DNA of 64,000 nucleotides from positions 90,304-154,303 of the forward strand of contig NZ_JABCQG010000006.1 of assembly GCF_015244565.1 (NCBI RefSeq), written 5' to 3'. The position numbers and the translations under genes were made by a program. Source of the stretch: Gluconobacter vitians (GTDB lineage: Bacteria; Pseudomonadota; Alphaproteobacteria; Acetobacterales; Acetobacteraceae). This document shows positions 43,419 through 51,406 of the stretch, piece by piece (the first letter of the stretch is position 1; the number at the start of each line of letters is the position of its first letter). Under the pieces are notes generated by a model. That model was not told where the DNA came from, searched no databases, and saw only the letters and a program-made list of their open reading frames with translations.

Positions 43419-44593
43419 GCCTGTTTGACCCCCATTTCACGGCCACCCTGACCGAGCGCGAAGCCGCCGGGACACGCCGGACCCTGCGCGCGGTGGTCCG
43501 GCAGGACGGCATGATCGTCCGCGACGGGCGACGGATGCTGGATGTGTCGTCCAACGACTATCTGGGGCTGACGGATCACCCGTTGCTGCGGGAGCGGGCA
43601 GCGGACTGGGCGCTGCGTTTCGGGACAGGGGCCCGGGCTTCCCGATTGGTCAGCGGAACGCTGGACCTGCATCGGCAGGTCGAGACGAAAATAGCGGCGT
43701 TCAAGGGCTGCGAGGACGCGATCCTGTTCGCCTCTGGCTGGCAGGCCAACGCCTCCGTCATGCCTGCACTTTGTGCGTTGTCCGTGGCCCGGACGGGCGC
43801 GCTGATGCTGGTATTTTCAGACCGGCTGAACCATGCCAGCCTGCATCATGGCTGTGCGGCGGCTGGTGTGCGGCAGATTCGGTTCCGGCACAACGATCTG
43901 TCCCATCTGGAAAGCCTGCTGGCCCGCGAGGCCGAAAAACCCGGCCTACGGATGATCGTGACGGAAAGCGTGTTCTCCATGGATGGAGACCGGGCAGATA
44001 TTCCGGCGCTCCGGGCGCTGGCGGATCGGGCCGGAGCATTCCTTTATATAGATGAAGCCCATGCGACCGGCGTTCTGGGGCCGAAAGGTCGCGGCCTGTC
44101 CTGCGGGATGGCTGATCTGACGATGGGAACATGCAGCAAGGCGCTGGGCGGCATGGGCGCTTATGTCGCGGGCTCGAAACCGCTTTGTGACTATCTGGTG
44201 AACCATGCATCGGGCTTCATTTACAGCACGGCCCTGCCCCCTGCGGTTCTGGGTGCGATCGATGCGGCACTGGATGTCGTGCCGGAGCTTGATGAAGAAC
44301 GCACCCTGCTACTCGGACAGGCGGAGCGGCTTCGAACCATGCTGCATGAGGCGGGCCTTCACACGGCGAACTCTACGACGCAGATCGTTCCTGTCCTGAT
44401 CGGAGAGTCCGAACGCGCCATGGCCGTGGCCGCCGGGCTTGAAGAAGCCGGTTTCCTGACGGTAGCGATCCGGCCGCCGACCGTGCCTGCCGGAACCGCG
44501 CGACTGCGGCTGGCGCTGCATGCCGGGCTGAGCGATACGGAAATCGACCGTCTGGGGCAGGCTGTCATCGCTCTGACAAGAGACGTCGCATGA
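43415..44593 (+). CDS. bioF: 8-amino-7-oxononanoate synthase
   Basis: 392 residues, typical for BioF. Alpha-oxoamine synthase motifs: MLDVSSNDYLGLTDHP, ASRLVSGTLDLHRQVE, YIDEAHATGVLGPKGRG and MGTCSKALGGMGAYVAGS, with the PLP Lys in TCSKALGG. It joins pimeloyl-ACP (or -CoA) with alanine to make KAPA. It overlaps bioA and the next gene by 4 bases each, so the operon is translationally coupled. Confidence 0.96.
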   Translation: MSLFDPHFTATLTEREAAGTRRTLRAVVRQDGMIVRDGRRMLDVSSNDYLGLTDHPLLRERAADWALRFGTGARASRLVSGTLDLHRQVETKIAAFKGCEDAILFASGWQANASVMPALCALSVARTGALMLVFSDRLNHASLHHGCAAAGVRQIRFRHNDLSHLESLLAREAEKPGLRMIVTESVFSMDGDRADIPALRALADRAGAFLYIDEAHATGVLGPKGRGLSCGMADLTMGTCSKALGGMGAYVAGSKPLCDYLVNHASGFIYSTALPPAVLGAIDAALDVVPELDEERTLLLGQAERLRTMLHEAGLHTANSTTQIVPVLIGESERAMAVAAGLEEAGFLTVAIRPPTVPAGTARLRLALHAGLSDTEIDRLGQAVIALTRDVA

Positions 44594-45216
44594 CACGGGC
44601 GCTTTATCTTGTGCACGGCTGGGGGTTTGACGCGTCCTTCTGGGCGCCAATGCTGGCGCATCTGCCGGATGTGAACGTGCAGGTCGTGGATTGCGGTTAT
44701 TTCGGCCCTGAACAGCGCCCGGCCCTGCCGCAAACGCCCTATCTAGCTGTTGGACATTCGGCCGGATCACTGGCGCTGCTGGGGCAGGACCTGCCGGGAT
44801 GTGAGGGGCTGGTGTTTTTCAACGGCTTTCCGCGTTTCACAACCGCGCCGGACTTTCCAGACGGGACGCCTGAGCGGGTTCTGACCCGGATGCGGGCTCG
44901 CCTGAAACGTGATCCGGCCGCCGTTCTGTACGATTTCCGTGCTCTCTGTGGAACGGATGCGCCTTTTCCCGGCACGCCGGATGTGGATGCACTGGATCGT
45001 GGACTGGACGCGCTTCAGACTCTGGAATGTCGCCCACAGACTGCAAATTGGAAGGACCGGCTGCACTGGATGACGGGCACGGATGATCCGTTCGGCGCAG
45101 CGAAGGCAGGTTTTGCAACACCGGGCGAACGGGTTGAAGGCGGCCATCTGCTACCCCTCACTCACCCCGGACTCTGCGCGGGTTTCGTGCGGCGGTGGCT
45201 CAATGACCCGCGCTGA
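44590..45216 (+). CDS. Compact alpha/beta hydrolase, candidate pimeloyl-ACP methyl ester esterase
   Basis: 208 residues, shorter than BioH (about 256). Nucleophile in AVGHSAGSLALL, acid in TGTDDPFGAA, His in VEGGHLLPLTHP; oxyanion region YLVHGWGFDASFW. Lying between bioF and bioC, it fits the slot where BioH, BioG, BioK or BioJ act. It would hydrolyse the methyl ester made by BioC so that pimeloyl-ACP can go to BioF. The lid domain is reduced compared with BioH. Which of these isozyme groups it belongs to cannot be told by eye, so no symbol is given. Confidence 0.8.
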   Translation: MTRALYLVHGWGFDASFWAPMLAHLPDVNVQVVDCGYFGPEQRPALPQTPYLAVGHSAGSLALLGQDLPGCEGLVFFNGFPRFTTAPDFPDGTPERVLTRMRARLKRDPAAVLYDFRALCGTDAPFPGTPDVDALDRGLDALQTLECRPQTANWKDRLHWMTGTDDPFGAAKAGFATPGERVEGGHLLPLTHPGLCAGFVRRWLNDPR

Positions 45217-46009
45217 GACTTCCGAAAACACCCGGCGCCGGAACAGCATCGCCGCGCGATTTGACGCGGCCGAAGACTATGACGCCGCCGCCCATATCCA
45301 GCGCCGCTGCGCCACGACACTGATGGACCGCATCCGAAGCACCGCCGCAGACCCCACTTCCATTCTGGAATTCGGCTGCGGCACCGGCTTTCTGACGGCA
45401 CAACTGGCAGATCATTTCCCGCAGGCCAGCCTGCTCGCGACCGATCTGGCGCCTGGCATGGTCGCGCGAGCATGTCAGCGGCTTTCGGGTGAAGCCATCC
45501 GCTTTCACGTCATGGACGCCGAACATCCGGACGTATCCGGACCGTTCGATCTGATTGCCTCCAGTCTGTGCCTGCAATGGTTCTCGAACCGGAGCGACGG
45601 CTTGCGACGGCTTTGTGACCTGCTGGCGCCACAGAGTCGACTGATGGTCACGACGCTGCTGCAGGGCAGTCTGGACGAATGGAAACAGGCCTGTCTCGCA
45701 GAAGGCGCGCCCTGTGGCGTGCCGGATTATCCGTCCGCGCAGACGGTGCAAGCCGAGTGGCCTACAAGTGGCGCAGGAACTTGGGAGGTGTTGACGCTGC
45801 ATGATCCCGTGGACAGTGCGCGGGACTTCCTGCGGGGTCTGCGGCAGATCGGAGCGTCGGTTCCGCGTGCTGGCAGCACGCCCGCCAGCACCGCGGCCCT
45901 GCGCCGGGCCATGCGGCATTTTGACCGCACGCATTCCAGCGTGACCTATCAGATCGGCATCGGGACATTCGTGAAATCCGGCGTAAAAGCGGAAAGGACA
46001 GAGCCATGA
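45203..46009 (+). CDS. bioC: Malonyl-ACP O-methyltransferase BioC
   Basis: 268 residues from ATG 45203 (MTRAETSENTRRRNSIAARF), which overlaps the hydrolase stop by 14 bases; the longer frame lies inside the hydrolase. SAM-binding motif ILEFGCGTGFLTAQLADHFP, acidic strand-2 end ATDLAPGM, and motif FDLIASSLCLQWFSN typical of BioC. The N-terminal FDAAEDYDAAAHIQRR is also BioC-like. It methylates malonyl-ACP to disguise it for fatty-acid synthesis. Confidence 0.92.
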   Translation: MTRAETSENTRRRNSIAARFDAAEDYDAAAHIQRRCATTLMDRIRSTAADPTSILEFGCGTGFLTAQLADHFPQASLLATDLAPGMVARACQRLSGEAIRFHVMDAEHPDVSGPFDLIASSLCLQWFSNRSDGLRRLCDLLAPQSRLMVTTLLQGSLDEWKQACLAEGAPCGVPDYPSAQTVQAEWPTSGAGTWEVLTLHDPVDSARDFLRGLRQIGASVPRAGSTPASTAALRRAMRHFDRTHSSVTYQIGIGTFVKSGVKAERTEP

Positions 46010-46656
46010 ATTTTCAACGCGGGGTTTTCGTCACGGGAACGGATACCGGGATCGGCAAGACGCTGGTCAGCGCCATTCTGTGCCGTGCCTGGAACGCCAC
46101 CTACTGGAAACCGCTTCAGACCGGCCTTGCGGATGAGGAAGGCGATACGCCTACCGTCCGGGACCTTGCGGGGCTGTTTGCTGCACGGATCATCCCCCCC
46201 GCCTATGCATTTCAGGCCCCGCTTGCCCCACTCGCGGCAGGCGATCTGGAAAACGTAACGGTTAATCCGGGGCGGCTTGTCCTGCCGCAGGTACAGGGGC
46301 CGCTGGTCGTGGAAGGCGCGGGCGGACTGATGGTGCCGGTGCGTGAGGACATGATGCTCGTGGACCTGATCGAAAGCCTGGGCCTGCCGGCCGTACTGGT
46401 CACGCGCAGCGGACTGGGGACGATCAATCACACGCTTCTGAGCCTTGAAGCACTGCGGCGACGGGACATTCCGGTACTGGGTGTCGTGCCGGTCGGGCCA
46501 CCCAATCCGGGCAACGAACGCGATATTGCGCGCTTTGGCAAAACCCGCATCCTGTTCAGGGTTCCGCATCTCGACGCAATAACGGAAACATCTGTCGCCG
46601 AATTGTCCGGCAATGTTCCGTTACTTGATGTCTTGCAGCAACAGATTTCACAATAA
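46006..46656 (+). CDS. bioD: Dethiobiotin synthetase
   Basis: 216 residues. P-loop GTDTGIGKTLVSAILCRAW, Lys in YWKPLQTGLADEEGD, and VVEGAGGLMVPVREDMMLVD; all are BioD hallmarks. It closes the ureido ring of DAPA with CO2 and ATP. It overlaps bioC by 4 bases and is the last gene; bioB for the final sulfur insertion is not in the window. Confidence 0.96.
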   Translation: MNFQRGVFVTGTDTGIGKTLVSAILCRAWNATYWKPLQTGLADEEGDTPTVRDLAGLFAARIIPPAYAFQAPLAPLAAGDLENVTVNPGRLVLPQVQGPLVVEGAGGLMVPVREDMMLVDLIESLGLPAVLVTRSGLGTINHTLLSLEALRRRDIPVLGVVPVGPPNPGNERDIARFGKTRILFRVPHLDAITETSVAELSGNVPLLDVLQQQISQ

Positions 46657-46818
46657 TGTGTCATCTGGGACGCATGCCATAAAAAGGCCGTGCCAGACCT
46701 TGTGAAATGGCACCTTCACCATAGAAGGGCTCTTCGCAACGAAGGGCTTCCGGCGTATCGCTGGAAGATCGGGCTTCGTTTCGGAGATACCGACAGAAAC
46801 TGGGATATTGGGAAGAGT

Positions 46819-48375
46819 ATGAGTATCCTGCGCCGTGATCTGGTCAAGCTTGGGGCCGGACTGACCCTTCTGGGAACAGCTAACCGTATGGCCCATGCCC
46901 AGTCCACAGCCACATCTCCACCAGCCGCGACCCCTGCGCCGCAATCGACCCCCTTTGATGACGGAACGGTCCGCCTCATCGCACAGCGCCTTTCGAAAAA
47001 ACCCTACTCCCCGCCATCGCAGGCGCTGCCCAATGCCATTGCGAACATGGATTTCGACCAGTTCCGCGGCATCGCCTTCAATCCTGAGAAAGCCCTGTGG
47101 CATGGCCAGAACCTGGCGTTTGACGTGGAGTTCTTCCCGCGCGGTTTCCTGTACAAGCCGCGGATCGGCATGAACGAGGTCACGGGCGGGCAGTCCACGC
47201 CCATTCCCTACGATCCCGATCTCTTCACCTATTCCAACCCCGTCCTGCGCGTCACGGATGATCTCGGCTTCTCGGGCCTGCGTCTGCGCTATGCGATCAA
47301 CACGCCGGGTGTCATGGAAGAATGTGCCGTCTTCCTTGGTGCGTCCTATTTCCGCGCCGTAGCCAAGGGCCAGAATTACGGACTGTCCGCCCGTGCCTTC
47401 GCGGATGGCACCGGCAATCCGAAGGGCGAGGAATTCGCCCTGTTCCGCGAGTTCTGGCTGGAGAAGCCGGAGCCGGGCGTGGAGTCCATCGTCATTCACG
47501 CGCTGCTCGACAGCCCGTCCCTGACCGGTGCATTCCGCTTCACCATCCGCCCCGGCGATACAACCGTTTTCGACGTGCAGTCCTCGCTGTTCCCGCGTCA
47601 GGACATCACGGAATCCGGGATCGCGCCGCTCACGGGCATGTTCTATTTTGACACCAACGAGCGCAATCACGTCGATGACTGGCGTCCGGCCGCACATGAC
47701 AGCGAGGCACTCCAGATGTGGACCGGTGCGGGGCAGCAGCTTTACCGGCCGCTCATCAACCCGACCGATCTCCAGTTCTCGGCCTTCGAGGACAGCAGCC
47801 CGCACGGTTTCGGCCTGATGCAGCGCAAGCGGTCCTTCCACGACTACGAAGATCTGGCGCTCAACTACCAGAAACGTCCGTCGCTATGGATCGAGCCCAT
47901 CGGCAACTGGGGCGATGGTGCCGTCGATCTCGTGGAGATCCCGACGCCCAACGAAGTGAACGACAACATCGTCTCCTTCTGGCGTCCCAAGCAGCCCATG
48001 AAGGGCGGCCAGGAATACAGCTACATCTACCGGATGTACTGGGGCTGGGACACGCCATGGCCGACCCAGATGGCCCGGGTTGCGGCAACGCGGATCGGCG
48101 GCGTGACCGACCATGCGGATGCGCGGTTCTTCGTGATCGATTTCACGGGGGCTCCGTTCCAGAACGTGCCGCAGGGTGCGAATTTCCATCTGATTTCGCA
48201 GGCCTCGCCTGGCACGATCCGCAATGTGGTGGTCGAGCCGAACCCTGAAATCCAGGGCTGGCGCACGACCTTCGAATTCGTGCCCGGCGACGCGAAGATG
48301 TGTGAACTGCAGGCCCAGCTCGCTGGTGATCAGGGTCCGATCTCAGAGAAATGGATGTACCGTTGGACGCCGTGA
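46819..48375 (+). CDS. opgG: Osmoregulated periplasmic glucan protein OpgG/OpgD
   Basis: 518 residues from ATG 46819, preceded by GGGAAGAG; a longer frame to 46690 is rejected because it would bury the signal peptide. The signal MSILRRDLVKLGAGLTLLG has a twin-arginine-like motif (RRDLVK). That is a feature of E. coli OpgD, whereas E. coli OpgG is Sec-exported. Domain motifs include FDQFRGIAFNPEKALWHGQN and FPRGFLYKPRIGM. It modifies or polymerises glucan backbones in the periplasm. It overlaps opgH by 25 bases. Confidence 0.92.
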   Translation: MSILRRDLVKLGAGLTLLGTANRMAHAQSTATSPPAATPAPQSTPFDDGTVRLIAQRLSKKPYSPPSQALPNAIANMDFDQFRGIAFNPEKALWHGQNLAFDVEFFPRGFLYKPRIGMNEVTGGQSTPIPYDPDLFTYSNPVLRVTDDLGFSGLRLRYAINTPGVMEECAVFLGASYFRAVAKGQNYGLSARAFADGTGNPKGEEFALFREFWLEKPEPGVESIVIHALLDSPSLTGAFRFTIRPGDTTVFDVQSSLFPRQDITESGIAPLTGMFYFDTNERNHVDDWRPAAHDSEALQMWTGAGQQLYRPLINPTDLQFSAFEDSSPHGFGLMQRKRSFHDYEDLALNYQKRPSLWIEPIGNWGDGAVDLVEIPTPNEVNDNIVSFWRPKQPMKGGQEYSYIYRMYWGWDTPWPTQMARVAATRIGGVTDHADARFFVIDFTGAPFQNVPQGANFHLISQASPGTIRNVVVEPNPEIQGWRTTFEFVPGDAKMCELQAQLAGDQGPISEKWMYRWTP

Positions 48376-50537
48376 CCGAGTTTCCCCCATCCGCTGATCC
48401 GGCCGCTGCTCCGTTCCTGCCGCCCGAGGCACCGCTTGCGATGAAGGTGCAGAACCTTCGCCAGCAGCCGGACCGTCATGGCAGACCCTTCCGCACCCTG
48501 CCCACCACGCCGTCTTTCCTGTGGATGCGCCGTCTGTTCGTCTTCGGTGGCGCGCTGCTGCTGACGGGATACGGCATCTACAGGATCAATCAGGTCTTCA
48601 ACTCGCTGGGTGTCTCGGCACTCGGCGTCATCATCCTGATCCTGTTCGCGATCCTCGCCTTCTGGATCGCCCTGTCCTTCACATCCTGTCTCGGCGGGTT
48701 CGTCTCGCTGATCCGGCGGGGCGGGCTGGGGCTTGGCATCCATCGCACCGGACCGCTTCCGGAGCTGAAAAACCGCACCGCCGTCCTGATGCCGACCTAT
48801 AACGAGGACCCCACGCGGGTTCTCGCCGGTCTGCGCGCCATTCATGACAGCATTCTGGCGACGGGCCAGATCGACGCTTTCGATTTCTTCATCCTGTCCG
48901 ATACGACCAATCCGGATGTCTGGGTGCAGGAAGAGCGGGCATTTCTGGAGTTCCGGAAAGCCACGAATGGCGAAAAGCGGGTCTTCTACCGTCGCCGTCA
49001 CAAGAACGTCGACCGCAAGGCCGGCAATCTGGGCGACTGGGTGACGCGGTTCGGTTCGGCCTATCAGCAGATGCTGACGCTTGATGCCGACAGTGTCATG
49101 GATGGCAGCCTGATCGTCCGCATCACGGCGGCCATGGAGCAGCATGACGGCGTGGGCCTGATCCAGACCCTGCCGGTCATCGTGGGTGGCCGCACGCTTT
49201 TTGCCCGGATGCAGCAGTTTGCAGGCCGCGTCTATGGGCCGCTGATCGCGCATGGCATTGCCTGGTGGCATGGTTCGGAAGGCAATTACTGGGGCCATAA
49301 TGCCATCATCCGCACCCAGGCCTTTGCCGAACAGGCCGGTCTGCCGCATCTGAAGGGCCGCGCACCGTTTGGTGGGCACATCCTCAGCCATGACTTCGTG
49401 GAAGCCGCGCTCATGCGCCGTGGCGGCTGGGCCATTCACATGGTGCCCGGTCTGTTCGGGTCCTACGAAGAGAGCCCCCCTTCCCTGACCGATGTCGCCA
49501 TCCGCGACCGTCGCTGGTGTCAGGGTAATTTGCAGCACAGCAAGATCCTCGGCACCAAGGGCATGCACTGGGTCAGCCGCGTCCACATGCTGACGGGCAT
49601 CGGCTCTTATGTCATGTCGCCGCTCTGGCTTCTGTTCCTGCTGTTCGGCATCCTGATCTCGCTCCAGTCCCATTTCTACCATCCCGAATATTTCGGCTCG
49701 AAGCCGACGCTTTACCCGCACTGGCCGCGTGTTGATCCGGTTCAGGCAAAGCTCGTTTTCATCGGAACAATGGGCATCCTGCTGGCACCAAAAGCTCTGG
49801 CGTTCATTGCCATGCTGTTCGACCGCGCTGCCCTGCGTGGCTCCGGCGGCGTGTTCCGGCTGGCGGTTTCGATCGTTCTGGAAACACTGATCGGGGGCTT
49901 GATTGCGCCGATCGCCATGCTGATCCAGACGTCCGGCGTGATTTCGATCCTGCTGGGGCGTGATTCCGGCTGGAACGCCCAGAACCGCGAGGACGGGCGC
50001 GTTTCGCTGAAGGAAGTCGCGCATGGCTACTGGATCTACACGGTGTTCGGACTGCTTCTCGCCATTGCGGCCTGGTCGGTGTCGCAGGCGCTGTTCCTGT
50101 GGATGACGCCCGTTCTTCTCGGGCTGATTCTTGCCATTCCGCTGGCAGCGCTCACGGCAAGCCGGGATGTCGGCCTGAAACTGCGCCGGGCCGGCCTTCT
50201 GTTGATCGAAGAAGAGACCGCGCCTCCGCCGATCCTTCAGCTCGCCATGGCCAATGATGCGGCCCGCGAACGTGCGGCCCATGACCCGAATGCACCGCCC
50301 GAAGAGGCTTTCGCCGCTCTGCGTCAGGATCACACCCTGCTTGAAGCGCATGAAGGCGCCCTGCCTCCGCCCCGCAAACCGGGCAGCCCGATTGACGCCA
50401 ATCTTCTGGTCGGGCTGGTGAAGCTGCGGGAGGCACCGTCGCTTCAGGTTGCGCTTGAACGGCTGACCCGTCAGGAAAAGGCCGCAGTCCTCGGCAATCC
50501 CGAAGGCATCCAGCTCATGGAACGCCTGAAAGGCTGA
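48351..50537 (+). CDS. opgH: Glucan glucosyltransferase OpgH
   Basis: 728 residues, shorter than E. coli OpgH (847) but with the full core. N-terminal membrane helices (LFVFGGALLLTGYGIYRINQ and the next pair), then the cytoplasmic GT2 domain: VLMPTYNEDPTRVLAGLRAI, LTLDADSVMDGSL and the processive signature RDRRWCQGNLQHSKIL (QxxRW-type). Several more helices follow. It makes beta-1,2-linked glucan from UDP-glucose and exports it. Overlaps opgG, ends at a strong terminator. Confidence 0.95.
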   Translation: MDVPLDAVTEFPPSADPAAAPFLPPEAPLAMKVQNLRQQPDRHGRPFRTLPTTPSFLWMRRLFVFGGALLLTGYGIYRINQVFNSLGVSALGVIILILFAILAFWIALSFTSCLGGFVSLIRRGGLGLGIHRTGPLPELKNRTAVLMPTYNEDPTRVLAGLRAIHDSILATGQIDAFDFFILSDTTNPDVWVQEERAFLEFRKATNGEKRVFYRRRHKNVDRKAGNLGDWVTRFGSAYQQMLTLDADSVMDGSLIVRITAAMEQHDGVGLIQTLPVIVGGRTLFARMQQFAGRVYGPLIAHGIAWWHGSEGNYWGHNAIIRTQAFAEQAGLPHLKGRAPFGGHILSHDFVEAALMRRGGWAIHMVPGLFGSYEESPPSLTDVAIRDRRWCQGNLQHSKILGTKGMHWVSRVHMLTGIGSYVMSPLWLLFLLFGILISLQSHFYHPEYFGSKPTLYPHWPRVDPVQAKLVFIGTMGILLAPKALAFIAMLFDRAALRGSGGVFRLAVSIVLETLIGGLIAPIAMLIQTSGVISILLGRDSGWNAQNREDGRVSLKEVAHGYWIYTVFGLLLAIAAWSVSQALFLWMTPVLLGLILAIPLAALTASRDVGLKLRRAGLLLIEEETAPPPILQLAMANDAARERAAHDPNAPPEEAFAALRQDHTLLEAHEGALPPPRKPGSPIDANLLVGLVKLREAPSLQVALERLTRQEKAAVLGNPEGIQLMERLKG

Positions 50538-50564
50538 GCCTTCCTCTCGCTCTGCGCATAAAAG

Positions 50565-50593
50565 AAAAGCCCCGGCCAGAAGCCGGGGCTTTT
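50565..50593. terminator. Terminator of opgGH
   Basis: A 12-bp perfect stem aaaagccccggc/gccggggctttt with 5-base loop and T-run. The A-run on the other side lets it also serve the convergent gene at 50629. Confidence 0.9.
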
Positions 50594-50628
50594 TTCATGA
50601 GGGCTTTCCCTCATGACACCGTCAGACC

Positions 50629-51141
50629 TCAGTGACCAACGACAGCCGAGTCACCAAGGGACTGGGCCTTCTTGATGAGGTCATTACACGTCATGACACG
50701 CTTGTCCTTGGGGAGCGTGCCGATATCGAAGACGTTTCCGCCCTGCATTTGCAGCATGCCCTTGCCACCCAGCGAGTAGAACTGGTCGTTCTGGACATCC
50801 GGACGCTTGGCCAGCGTACGGGCGGCCACGATCGGGGACGTGCCAAGCACCAGCTTGTGATGCGTGCAGTAATAGGTCAGTCCGGCGACGTTACCAGCCT
50901 GCGCATTCTGGATGGACGGAAGACCATCGGCACCCAGCGTTCCCGGCGATGCTGCGCTCAGAACATTCTTGCCACCGGCAACGGCCTGAAGATTGGCAGA
51001 CGGCAGCGTGGCCTGCGTTCCAGCCGGAATCGTCGGGACGGGGCTGCTCTGCGGGATCGGCGGCACACCCTGCGCAAATGCGGCACCGGAAATGGACAGA
51101 CCGGCAGCGGCAAGAACAGCAAAATATTTGTTCGAAATCAT
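50629..51141 (-). CDS. Small exported protein of unknown function
   Basis: 170 residues from ATG 51141, chosen because it begins a good signal peptide (MISNKYFAVLAAAGLSISGA, cleavage near AFAQG) with AGAAG/AGAG upstream; a start at 51249 would precede it by 36 residues. The mature protein is Pro/Gln/Ala-rich at first, then contains GNVAGLTYYCTHHKLVLGTS and ends with two turns of TCNDLIKKAQSL. Two cysteines may form a disulfide. Probably periplasmic; family not recognised. Monocistronic, convergent with opgH. Confidence 0.75.
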   Translation of the reverse strand: MISNKYFAVLAAAGLSISGAAFAQGVPPIPQSSPVPTIPAGTQATLPSANLQAVAGGKNVLSAASPGTLGADGLPSIQNAQAGNVAGLTYYCTHHKLVLGTSPIVAARTLAKRPDVQNDQFYSLGGKGMLQMQGGNVFDIGTLPKDKRVMTCNDLIKKAQSLGDSAVVGH

Positions 51142-51406
51142 GGTACTCTTCTTTCTGTCTACAGGGCGATCTGCTCCTGTCATGAGAGAAGAAACAGAAC
51201 TCACCTGGTCTGGAACATCGGCTGGGATGCTCCGTTGCATTTGTAACACGCGAGGCTCCGGGCGGTTTCTTGGAGCGCACCCTTTTTCCTCATGGCCGTC
51301 ATGCGGGAACTTTCCGAAAGCTCCATTTTATCAGGCCGGATATTCACCTGCGTTTGCCCGAACGCATGGATTGAACGGGCACAGTTTCTGCGTCACAGTT
51401 CACCCC

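Noticed and set aside
45083..45202. Longer start for bioC
   Set aside because: It lies inside the preceding hydrolase gene; the short overlap at 45203 fits the coupling seen through the operon.
48330..50351. Minus-strand frame opposite opgH
   Set aside because: It has the same shadow composition, no ribosome site and no recognisable motif, whereas opgH is certain.
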